From: Clostridia bacterium
GTDB lineage: Bacteria; Bacillota; Clostridia; Christensenellales; Aristaeellaceae
Direction: 5' to 3'
Length of the DNA stretch: 7,600 nucleotides
Assembly: GCA_017469605.1 (NCBI GenBank)
Contig: JAFUGB010000280.1
Location: forward strand, 1-7,600
A program made the position numbers and the translations under genes. Positions 1 to 5,412 of the stretch are shown here, piece by piece. The notes under the pieces are model-generated. The model ran no database searches and had not been told where the DNA came from. It saw only the letters and a list, made by a program, of their open reading frames with translations. Numbering within the stretch: position 1 is the first letter of the stretch; each line of letters begins with the position of its first letter.

Positions 1-56
1 GTAAACTGGAATTTAGCTGGGGCGGGGTACGCACTTTCTTCCCGGGCAAAAGAAAT

Positions 57-115
57 GCAGGCGGTCAGCCGGGAAAATGAACTGGTTCATTTTCCGGTCT
101 GTCCGCCTGCTTTTT
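57..115. repeat. Long imperfect hairpin flanked by T-rich tracts, possible bidirectional terminator
   Basis: Two 26-nt arms, 57-82 and 85-110, pair with only three mismatches. The outer arms are GCAGGCGG and CCGCCTGC, and the tip is ATGAAC-TG-GTTCAT. On the + strand the stem is followed directly by TTTTT (111-115). On the - strand it is followed by an imperfect ATTTCTTTT run (48-56). A GC-rich stem followed by T's is the layout of an intrinsic terminator in both directions. It lies downstream of the leftward gene run that ends near 360, so it could end that transcript. Equally it could be one arm of the larger folded element around it. Confidence 0.4.
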
Positions 116-136
116 CCTGTGCGCTTTGCGCACAGG
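116..136. repeat. Perfect 9-bp stem-loop
   Basis: CCTGTGCGC and GCGCACAGG form a perfect 9-bp stem around a TTT loop. Its tip (GC-TTT-GC) is the same as that of the next hairpin, three bases to the right. Confidence 0.7.
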
Positions 137-138
137 TC

Positions 139-155
139 GCGCGGCTTTGCCGCGC
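139..155. repeat. Perfect 7-bp GC-only stem-loop
   Basis: GCGCGGC pairs with GCCGCGC around a TTT loop. The identical loop and tip shared with the 116-136 hairpin suggest a common origin or a repeated structural unit. Confidence 0.7.
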
Positions 156-238
156 CGCCCGGGAGCGGTTCTTTGCGTTCAAATTGCCTGGTCGGGGCAA
201 TTGTTTGATTGCGTCCAACAGGCTGTCGCCGCCGAGGT

Positions 239-259
239 CCAGGAGATGAAATCTCCTGG
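239..259. repeat. Perfect 9-bp stem-loop with GAA loop
   Basis: CCAGGAGAT pairs perfectly with ATCTCCTGG around a GAA loop. It is part of the 1-322 structured element. Confidence 0.7.
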
Positions 260-269
260 TGCGGGGTCT

Positions 270-290
270 TAGGGGCCGCATAGGCCCCTA
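270..290. repeat. Perfect 8-bp stem-loop
   Basis: TAGGGGCC pairs perfectly with GGCCCCTA around a GCATA loop. On the + strand it is followed by TCGTTT, too short and mixed a T-run for a convincing terminator. Confidence 0.65.
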
Positions 291-359
291 TCGTTTCCCT
301 CTCCCGTCAAATCCCAGTTTACAGCAGATACAGATATATCCCTCAGAAAGGGGAATCGG

Positions 360-829
360 TTACTGCACGGAAAAAGACAATACCATTTCTACATCACTCA
401 GGCTAATCTTTCGCGGTTTATACTGTGAGGTAATTGTATTCCACAGTTCCTTGGCGCCGGTATTTTTTCATTATACTTAATTTCCCAGCATCCCCTGTAT
501 CGATTGAAGATCATCCGTGCCGCTTCTGTTGCAAGATGCTTTTTTCGATACATTGGGAAGATTGTAAATTCAGCTAATACATAGTCCGGCTTTTCGCTGA
601 TATACGAATACGGATGAATCATTGCAAATCCGACAAGCGCTTGCCCGTCATAGATAAAAAAGGCTTTTCTTTCCGGCTCCGCAAAATAGGCGTCAAAATA
701 TCCGTAATGGTAATTGCCCAGATCGTCCATTTCGTCATCGTAATAGTTCGTCATTTCGTAAAGATACTTCTGATGGATATTCCACAGCAGATTTCTATGC
801 TCGGCCTGGACGTTTTTTAATTCAATCAT
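360..829 (-). pseudogene. GNAT N-acetyltransferase, frameshifted near its C-terminus
   Basis: GNAT-family acyl-CoA-dependent N-acetyltransferase; the substrate is unknown. The start is the ATG at 829, preceded by an AGGGTGA ribosome binding site, 25 nt after the fusion gene ends. The acetyl-CoA-binding region is the segment FTIFPMYRKKHLATEA, residues about 88-103, followed by CWEIKYNEK at 114-122. After residue 122 the open frame runs into an unrelated tail and stops at 398, giving 143 aa. Adding one A to the six-A run (T6 on + at 463-468) restores a family-like end, NTGAKELWNTITSQYKP, continuing to a TAA at 360-362 and giving 156 aa, a normal length for a single GNAT domain. So one base is missing, by mutation or by sequencing error. 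The gene is visibly more A+T-rich than those at the right of the window. Confidence 0.8.
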
Positions 830-854
830 CTCATTCACCCTGCGTATATTATAA

Positions 855-2267
855 TCAGTGTATCCACCACTCCGGCGTGATTTCGCCCAGCGTGATCGTT
901 CTGCCAGTCTCATAGTCCAGCATGATTTCGATGTTTTTATACTTTTCCGGCATCAACTGTACCATCAGTTCCCGGCAAGCGCCGCACGGCGCTCCAGCTT
1001 TGCCATCTGGCATGATCGCGATTACCTTCCGTATCTCCTGTTCTCCGTTGGCAATCATATTGAAAATGGCGTTTCGCTCAGCGCAGATGCCGAGCGTGGA
1101 GCAGGTATCCACGCAGACGCCGGTATATATTTTTCCTGAAGGTGACAGGATTGCCGCCGCCACGCCGCCGGCTTCCACATAATCAGAGATTTTCCGAGCG
1201 TTTTGTACAGATTGGGCCGCCTCATACAGCCTTTTCCAGATCCATTCTCCTTTGGTCATGGCATTTACATGACCGGTCCGTTTTTCGTGCATCAGCGGAA
1301 CGTCAACGCCTTCGGTTGTCCACTGATACTTAAAGCCAACCTTTTCCTGGACACGCTTTGATTTGGTGTTGCCTTCGTAATATCCGCACCAGACCTTGGC
1401 CATGCCGAGATCCTCAAAGGCGCGGCGGAGGATTTCTCTTGCGGCTTCCGGCATCAGCCCCAGCCCCCAGAACGGTTTCCCGAGCCAGTAGCCAAGTTCG
1501 CATTCATCTTCCCTTTCGGTCATATCGGTATGGCCGTTCAGCTTCAGCTCGATCGCGCCGATGGCCTTGCCGTTCCCTTTCAGGCAGATGGCATAAGCTT
1601 CTTTTCCGTTCAGGATCTTCTTTATTACATCAAGGCTTTCTTCCACGCTCTGATGCGGCGGCCATCCGGCAATGGGCCCCACATCGGGATCACGGGCATA
1701 CCTGTACAAATCCTCCGCGTCGCTTTCTTTCCAGCGGCGCAGGATCATGCGCTTGGTTTCGAGCGGTTTTTCTATGAAAAGCGCCATGTCAGTACAGTGC
1801 CAATTGCCTATTGGCAGCTGGCACACGCCCTTGGCATACGCTGTAAAGCCTGCCGCTTCATAACAATGTCTTGCGCTTTCGTTATTATCGAATACGCACA
1901 GATCGATCCTCAAAGCCGAAAGGCGCTCCTTCACATACGCTATCGCGAGCCGGAGCATTTCTTTTCCGCAGCCCTTTCCCCTAAGCGCGGGATTCACGAT
2001 AATAAAGCCAAACCGAACAGCGCTGTCATCGTCATCCCGTGGATACCGTATGATAAAATGGCCGATAACCTCCCCGTTATCATCCACCGCCGTAAGCGGA
2101 TGGAAACGGCCCGTTTCAAGCTGCGGTACATAGTTTTCATTTATGTCATTCCCCGAAAGCGGATACTTATTGAACCTGTCGGCAGACCATTTGTATAATT
2201 CTTCTTCCGACCGAAGCCAGCCCGCTATAATCGGCGCGTCTTCTTTTTTGTAGTCTCTCAGGATCAT
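855..2267 (-). CDS. Three-domain fusion: GNAT acetyltransferase - GNAT acetyltransferase - cytidine deaminase
   Basis: A 470-residue protein made of three enzymes that usually occur alone. Residues 1-167 are a GNAT domain with the acetyl-CoA loop RGKGCG at 96-101 and the C-terminal NNESARHCYEAAGF motif. Residues 171-343 are a second GNAT of the RimJ/RimL type, starting TKRMILRRW and carrying YWLGKPFWGLGLMPEA at 260-275. Residues 344-470 are a cytidine/blasticidin-S-type deaminase with the zinc and catalytic motifs CAE (C395, E397) and PCGAC (C428, C431), all intact. I chose the ATG at 2267 because GAAAGG sits 9 nt upstream and the GNAT fold begins at once; an ATG at 2306, overlapping the Nudix gene, would add 13 residues. 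Cytosolic; likely acetylates small molecules or proteins and deaminates a cytidine-like nucleoside. The substrates are not known. No ribosome binding site precedes the internal ATG at 1259, so the deaminase is probably made only as part of the fusion. Confidence 0.88.
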   Translation of the reverse strand: MILRDYKKEDAPIIAGWLRSEEELYKWSADRFNKYPLSGNDINENYVPQLETGRFHPLTAVDDNGEVIGHFIIRYPRDDDDSAVRFGFIIVNPALRGKGCGKEMLRLAIAYVKERLSALRIDLCVFDNNESARHCYEAAGFTAYAKGVCQLPIGNWHCTDMALFIEKPLETKRMILRRWKESDAEDLYRYARDPDVGPIAGWPPHQSVEESLDVIKKILNGKEAYAICLKGNGKAIGAIELKLNGHTDMTEREDECELGYWLGKPFWGLGLMPEAAREILRRAFEDLGMAKVWCGYYEGNTKSKRVQEKVGFKYQWTTEGVDVPLMHEKRTGHVNAMTKGEWIWKRLYEAAQSVQNARKISDYVEAGGVAAAILSPSGKIYTGVCVDTCSTLGICAERNAIFNMIANGEQEIRKVIAIMPDGKAGAPCGACRELMVQLMPEKYKNIEIMLDYETGRTITLGEITPEWWIH

Positions 2268-2284
2268 TCGTTTCAACCTTTCAA

Positions 2285-2734
2285 CTATTTTATGGAGACT
2301 GTCCATGCGTCCCCATCCGCCAGGTATTGAAATTCGGTCAGGGCCGGATCGTTGATCACCCGGATCAAGTCCTCAAAATCATCGACCGTTTTTATTGCTG
2401 GCAGGCGATTGCTTTCCACCCATTCCATCTGCCCCTCGCCAGAGGATATAACCGTGCCGCTATATTCGGTTGCCTTGAACAGAAGGACAATATAACGTCC
2501 GCCCTCGATTGGAAATTGCTTCACCCCCACAAGCCGCGGATTTTTAATATCCAGCCCTGTTTCCTCTTTCATCTCGCGTACCACCGCATCAACAAAAGAT
2601 TCTCCCGGTTCCACATGCCCGCCAGGCAGCGTATATCCCCGCCAGTCGTTTTTGGTTCTGTTCTGGAGGAGCATCCTGTCTCCGTCCGTGATGAGGCACA
2701 ATACCGTCAATTCGGCGTTTTCCGTTCTGCGCAT
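2285..2734 (-). CDS. Nudix hydrolase (MutT/8-oxo-dGTP diphosphatase-like)
   Basis: A 149-residue Nudix protein. The Nudix box is complete: G39, E45, R53, E54, E57, E58 and G60 fit GX5EX7REUXEEXGU, so it should bind Mg2+ and cleave a nucleoside diphosphate linked to another group. Automated annotation would call it an 8-oxo-dGTP diphosphatase, but the true substrate cannot be read from the box. Length is typical for a single Nudix domain. The ATG at 2734 has AAAGGAG about 15 nt upstream, which is farther than usual, and a closer GGA about 10 nt away; no other in-frame start is better. The gene ends 17 nt before the triple fusion, so the two are probably co-transcribed, and both could act on nucleotides or nucleosides. 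Confidence 0.88.
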   Translation of the reverse strand: MRRTENAELTVLCLITDGDRMLLQNRTKNDWRGYTLPGGHVEPGESFVDAVVREMKEETGLDIKNPRLVGVKQFPIEGGRYIVLLFKATEYSGTVISSGEGQMEWVESNRLPAIKTVDDFEDLIRVINDPALTEFQYLADGDAWTVSIK

Positions 2735-2772
2735 CTGCTTTTTCCGGTTCTCCTTTCATGCACATGCCCGTG

Positions 2773-3033
2773 TCAATGCCTGATCAGCTGCTCCAGCGTG
2801 GCAAACAGCGTCTCAGGCTCCACCGGCTTGCTCAAGTGGGCGTTCAGCCCCGATAGCAGGCTCCTTTGAACATCCTCATCAAACGCGTTGGCGGTAAGCG
2901 CTATGATCGGGATCCCTTTCGCGTCCGGCCTATTCCTGCCTGTCCAGATCGTTCCCAGCACCAGCATGACCGCGATAATGCCCGCCGCCGTGACCGTGCG
3001 CGTTAAAGCCGGTTTTGTACCTTTTGTCCTCAT
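2773..3033 (-). pseudogene. Remnant of a hybrid sensor histidine kinase: N-terminal membrane anchor joined to the end of a receiver domain
   Basis: An 86-codon open frame with a good ribosome binding site (AAGGTG) before the ATG at 3033. Residues 1-32 are a basic segment and one hydrophobic helix (about 14-31), like the first transmembrane segment of a sensor kinase. From residue 35 the sequence is the C-terminal third of a response-regulator receiver domain: IPIIALTANAFDEDV holds the conserved Thr (T47) and NAHLSKPVEPE the conserved Lys (K69). The phosphoacceptor Asp, the rest of the receiver, the ATPase and dimerisation domains and the sensor are all absent. The two parts meet at residues 34-35 (about 2929-2934). 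The simplest reading is a large in-frame deletion within one hybrid-kinase gene, leaving both ends. It cannot signal as a kinase. An assembly collapse would look the same. Confidence 0.72.
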
Positions 3034-3137
3034 TGTTACACCTTCATTTCCCGGTTTTTCTGCCAGGCATTTCGCTGTGCCGTCCGTTTCTTCCTGCAAA
3101 GAGGGGCAGCGTGTGCATTGCGCGCCGGCATGCTGAA

Positions 3138-3851
3138 CTAATCGTTATACCAGTACCCCTTCGCATCCTTCTTCTTTGGGTGCGCTTTTGCTGTCTCCGA
3201 TTCATCGCCTACGATCCAGTAATCACATAGGTCCGCGTTGGCGCAAGTGTACTTCCGAATCAGATGGCCGTGGATCATTTCCATCGCCGGATAATCGCTG
3301 TTGCAGAATGCGGGCATTATGTCCAGATATCCATGCGCCTTTGCAAACTCGGCAATCGGGCAGCGTTCAAAGATGTATCTGGGGCCGGTTTCCCTGTCAT
3401 ATGGATCCACCTTCATGATATAGCCGGTGGGCTGCCTGGGATCGCAGTTGTATTTTGACTTCGCCGTGGCGCGGAACGCCATATGGAGGATCCTCCGAAC
3501 AAAGGGCCTGTTGGCGTTCGCGACTTTCGCAAGCCCTTTGAATCCGGTCAAAAAAGCCTCACAGTTCATATCGTAGAGCTCGTCCATGCCAGGCGCGCGG
3601 TCCAGCGCCTCATAGTACGCGAAAATCATGATGCAGTCATAGGTGCCGCCTGTGCCGTTATGGGTGTTTTTCTTTCCGCCCAGATACGGCAAATCCTTTA
3701 AAAAGGCCGCATACTGCTGCTGCACCTTCTCCCACATCCGCTCCGCCGCGACGCCTTGGTAACGGTTTGCCAGATGCGCCTTGACGATTTTTTCCATCAG
3801 CGGAGAGTACATCACATGCTTCCTGAGGTCTATCTTCGATTCAATGTCCAT
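3138..3851 (-). CDS. L-2-amino-thiazoline-4-carboxylic acid (ATC) hydrolase family protein
   Basis: A 237-residue soluble protein of the ATC hydrolase family, named for an enzyme that opens the ring of L-2-amino-thiazoline-4-carboxylate on the route to cysteine. The recognisable parts are GTGGTYDC near residue 67, ERCPIAEFAKAHGYLDIMPAFCNSDYPAM at about 162-190, and HGHLIRKYTCANADLCDYWIVGD at about 194-216; the Cys-rich C-terminal half is the family signature. Many members in gut Clostridia have no tested activity, so the substrate here is open. The start is the ATG at 3851, seven nt after AAGGAG; a TTG one codon earlier is less likely. It is the first gene of the leftward run and lies 104 nt before the kinase remnant. 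Confidence 0.82.
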   Translation of the reverse strand: MDIESKIDLRKHVMYSPLMEKIVKAHLANRYQGVAAERMWEKVQQQYAAFLKDLPYLGGKKNTHNGTGGTYDCIMIFAYYEALDRAPGMDELYDMNCEAFLTGFKGLAKVANANRPFVRRILHMAFRATAKSKYNCDPRQPTGYIMKVDPYDRETGPRYIFERCPIAEFAKAHGYLDIMPAFCNSDYPAMEMIHGHLIRKYTCANADLCDYWIVGDESETAKAHPKKKDAKGYWYND

Positions 3852-4026
3852 CAATTTTCTCCTTGTGTGATATTTTCCGCCGGAATACAGCGATCCGGCT
3901 GCTGGTTTTAGCGGTCATAACGCCGGTCGGCGTGGCTTTGTTGTTTTTTTATTCGGTTCGTTGCTGCCCCGGGGCATGTGATCCCCGTCAAAGCAGGGTT
4001 CATGGGCGGCACGCATCGTTCAATTT

Positions 4027-4056
4027 ATGATACCATATTTTTGGTAAAGAATCCAA
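4027..4056 (-). promoter_or_regulatory. Candidate promoter for the leftward gene run
   Basis: Read on the - strand: TTGGAT (4056-4051), an 18-nt spacer, and TATCAT (4032-4027) preceded by TGG, which would act as an extended -10. It would give a leader of roughly 170 nt before the ATC hydrolase ATG at 3851. The inverted repeat TACCA/TGGTA overlaps the spacer and -10 and could be an operator. The match is moderate. Confidence 0.35.
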
Positions 4057-4154
4057 TCCCGGTTCTATGGCCGAAAGCCGATATTTACAGAAAAATTTGC
4101 GGGGCCAAGATCAATTATACCGCGAATCGGATCGATGGCAGGAAAACGCCCATC

Positions 4155-4183
4155 TTGTTTTTGTGCTTAGGCTGTGCTATGAT
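4155..4183 (+). promoter_or_regulatory. Sigma-A type promoter of the csoR-like/EamA operon
   Basis: TTGTTT (4155-4160), a spacer of exactly 17 nt, and TATGAT (4178-4183) preceded by TGC, an extended -10 motif. The expected transcription start, near 4190, falls inside the palindrome at 4185-4211, which is where a repressor would block it. Confidence 0.7.
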
Positions 4184-4184
4184 T

Positions 4185-4211
4185 CCTATATCCCCCCTGG
4201 GGGGATATAGG
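4185..4211. promoter_or_regulatory. Perfect 27-bp palindromic operator, CsoR/RcnR-family type
   Basis: Two perfect 13-nt arms, CCTATATCCCCCC and GGGGGGATATAGG, flank a single T. A run of C's meeting a run of G's inside A/T-rich flanks is the known operator style of CsoR/CstR/FrmR-family repressors. It covers the expected transcription start of the operon, and its right arm shares AGG with the AGGAGG ribosome binding site (4209-4214) of the csoR-like gene. Autoregulation by the adjacent repressor is therefore the natural inference. Confidence 0.85.
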
Positions 4212-4221
4212 AGGAAGACCC

Positions 4222-4500
4222 ATGATTGCACACACCCACCATCATACGGAAACGAAAAAGGTAATCAACCGTTTATCCCGTGCCATCGGCCATCTGGAAG
4301 CCATCAAGAGGATGGTGGAGGAGGGCCGTGATTGCGGCGATGTGCTGATCCAGCTGGCGGCTGTAAGATCGGCAATCAACGGTATCGGGAAGATCATCCT
4401 GGCGGATCATATGGCGCACTGCATCGCGGATGCCATTGAGAATGGCGACCGGGAGGCGCTGGACCAGTTCAACGAAGCAATAGCAAAATTTTTGAGGTGA
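4222..4500 (+). CDS. CsoR/RcnR-family metal-sensing transcriptional repressor (DUF156)
   Basis: A 92-residue all-helical repressor of the CsoR/RcnR/FrmR family, which binds C-tract/G-tract palindromes and lets go when it binds its inducer. The family core INRLSRAIGHLEAIKRMVEEGRDC is at about 15-38, with the ligand positions Cys38, His63 and Cys67 (C-H-C) intact. The N-terminus is His-rich (H4, H6, H7, H8); H6 lies 32 residues before Cys38, the spacing of the fourth ligand in RcnR and InrS, so the pattern can be read as H-C-H-C (nickel/cobalt-like) as well as C-H-C (copper-like). The inducer is therefore uncertain. ATG at 4222 follows AGGAGG by 7 nt. The palindrome directly upstream implies autoregulation. 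The permease gene begins 8 nt after the stop codon. Confidence 0.92.
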   Translation: MIAHTHHHTETKKVINRLSRAIGHLEAIKRMVEEGRDCGDVLIQLAAVRSAINGIGKIILADHMAHCIADAIENGDREALDQFNEAIAKFLR

Positions 4501-4508
4501 GGCGGGGC

Positions 4509-5372
4509 ATGAAAAAAGCTGTTTTCTTCGCTGTCCTTGCCGCTGTGCTCTACGCGCTCAATGCGCCCCTGTCCAAGCTGCTGCTGCAAAACGTGCCGCC
4601 CACCGTAATGGCGGGGCTTCTCTACCTGGGAGCGGGAATCGGAATGTGCGTCATGGGGCTGATTCGCAAACATACCGCCCTGGCCGGGAAAGAAACCGGG
4701 CTGCGGAGGAAGGATCTTCCGTATACATTGGGAATGATCATCCTGGATATTGCCGCCCCGGTTTTCCTGATGGTCGGCCTGAAAAAAACAGCGGCGGCAA
4801 ACGCGTCGCTGCTGAACAATTTTGAGATTGTGGCTACATCCATGATTGCGATGGTGTTTTTTAAGGAGAAAATCGGAAAGCGGCTGTGGGCTGCGATTGG
4901 ACTGATCACAATTTCAAGCATTCTTCTTTCCGTGGAGGACGCCGGCAGCTTTCAGTTTTCCATCGGCTCGCTGTTTGTCCTTCTGGCCTGTATATGCTGG
5001 GGACTGGAAAACAACTGCACCCGCTGCCTGTCCCACAGCGATCCGCTGGAGATCGTCGTTGTAAAAGGCTTATGCTCCGGTATTGGCTCCGTTGCAATCG
5101 GGCTGGCCGTGGGGGAATCCCTTCCCCAAATCCGGGATGTTGTCCTGATTCTGCTGCTTGGCTTTGTGGCGTATGGGCTGAGCATATTTTTCTATGTCTA
5201 TGCCCAGAGGGATCTTGGAGCGGCAAAAACGAGCGCGTATTATGCCATCGCTCCGTTTGTCGGGGTGCTGCTGTCTTTTGCTGTATTCAGGGAGATCCCG
5301 GGGATCACTTTCTTTGTTGCCCTGGTGATTATGATGGCTGGAACATGGCTGATCAACCAGGAACAGAATTGA
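4509..5372 (+). CDS. EamA/DMT-superfamily permease
   Basis: A 287-residue integral membrane protein of the drug/metabolite transporter superfamily, with two EamA-type halves (about 3-140 and 150-284) and about ten hydrophobic helices. Typical marks are the first helix with ALNAPLSKLLL (16-26), LKKTAAANASLLNNFEIV (91-108) closing the first half, CWGLENNCTR at 163-172, and AAKTSAYYAIAPFVGVLLS near 238-256. Such permeases usually export small metabolites; nothing in the sequence gives the substrate. The ATG at 4509 has GAGGTG about 10 nt upstream, overlapping the end of the repressor gene; a GTG at 4497 overlapping that stop codon is an alternative. Sharing an operon with a metal-type repressor suggests its expression follows the repressor's inducer. 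It is convergent with the next gene, 40 nt away. Confidence 0.9.
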   Translation: MKKAVFFAVLAAVLYALNAPLSKLLLQNVPPTVMAGLLYLGAGIGMCVMGLIRKHTALAGKETGLRRKDLPYTLGMIILDIAAPVFLMVGLKKTAAANASLLNNFEIVATSMIAMVFFKEKIGKRLWAAIGLITISSILLSVEDAGSFQFSIGSLFVLLACICWGLENNCTRCLSHSDPLEIVVVKGLCSGIGSVAIGLAVGESLPQIRDVVLILLLGFVAYGLSIFFYVYAQRDLGAAKTSAYYAIAPFVGVLLSFAVFREIPGITFFVALVIMMAGTWLINQEQN

Positions 5373-5412
5373 TCAGGAAAGAGCGCTGGGCCGCTGCGTC
5401 GTGCCTTCTTGC

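Larger units (their letters stand above)
1..322. other. Structured multi-stem-loop element (candidate large ncRNA or MITE-like element)
   Basis: No credible gene lies here; instead the stretch is packed with inverted repeats. The outer ends, 1-14 and 309-322, are complementary at 13 of 14 positions (GTAAACTGG core). Inside are a possible 5-bp stem 30-34/259-263, an 8-bp stem with one bulge 46-54/169-176, and six local hairpins at 57-110, 116-136, 139-155, 182-202, 239-259 and 270-290, four of them perfect 7- to 9-bp stems with 3- to 5-nt loops. Nested closing stems around a series of hairpins are what a large folded RNA looks like, while terminal inverted repeats around palindromes would also fit a non-coding miniature mobile element. 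The element may begin left of the window. The strand of any transcript cannot be told from sequence alone. I do not recognise a known RNA family. Confidence 0.6.
3852..4221. other. Divergent intergenic region, 370 nt
   Basis: The region separates the leftward ATC hydrolase gene from the rightward csoR-like gene. Besides the features listed separately it holds a short hairpin ACGCC-GGTC-GGCGT (3920-3933) followed ten bases later by T7 (3944-3950), a perfect 12-bp palindrome TGCCCCGGGGCA (3965-3976), and a small inverted repeat TACCA-TATTTT-TGGTA (4031-4046). An open frame at 3978-4331 on the + strand overlaps the csoR-like start and shows no family resemblance, so I do not call it a gene. Confidence 0.6.

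Noticed and set aside
55..281. Short open frames on both strands across the stem-loop array
   Set aside because: They run through perfect inverted repeats and give low-complexity, Arg/Ala/Cys-rich peptides; the DNA is better explained by structure.
1..322. CRISPR array
   Set aside because: The hairpins differ from each other in sequence and spacing; there is no direct repeat with regular spacers.
461..470. Programmed -1 frameshift site in the GNAT gene
   Set aside because: The codons GAA-AAA-ATA do not form a standard X XXY YYZ slippery heptamer, and no downstream structure is evident; a one-base deletion is simpler.
1530..2198. 222-codon open frame on the + strand inside the fusion gene
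   Set aside because: It is antisense to clear GNAT coding sequence with intact motifs and has no family resemblance.
3034..3137. 31-codon open frame on the - strand between the ATC hydrolase gene and the kinase remnant
   Set aside because: It overlaps the ribosome binding site of the remnant, follows an in-frame stop closely and shows no family features.
3978..4331. Open frame of 117 codons on the + strand
   Set aside because: It overlaps the csoR-like gene and its operator in another frame, has no good ribosome binding site, and resembles no protein family.
5373..5412. Terminator between the convergent EamA and membrane protein genes
   Set aside because: Only a 4-bp stem (AGCG/CGCT) is visible and no T-run follows on either strand.
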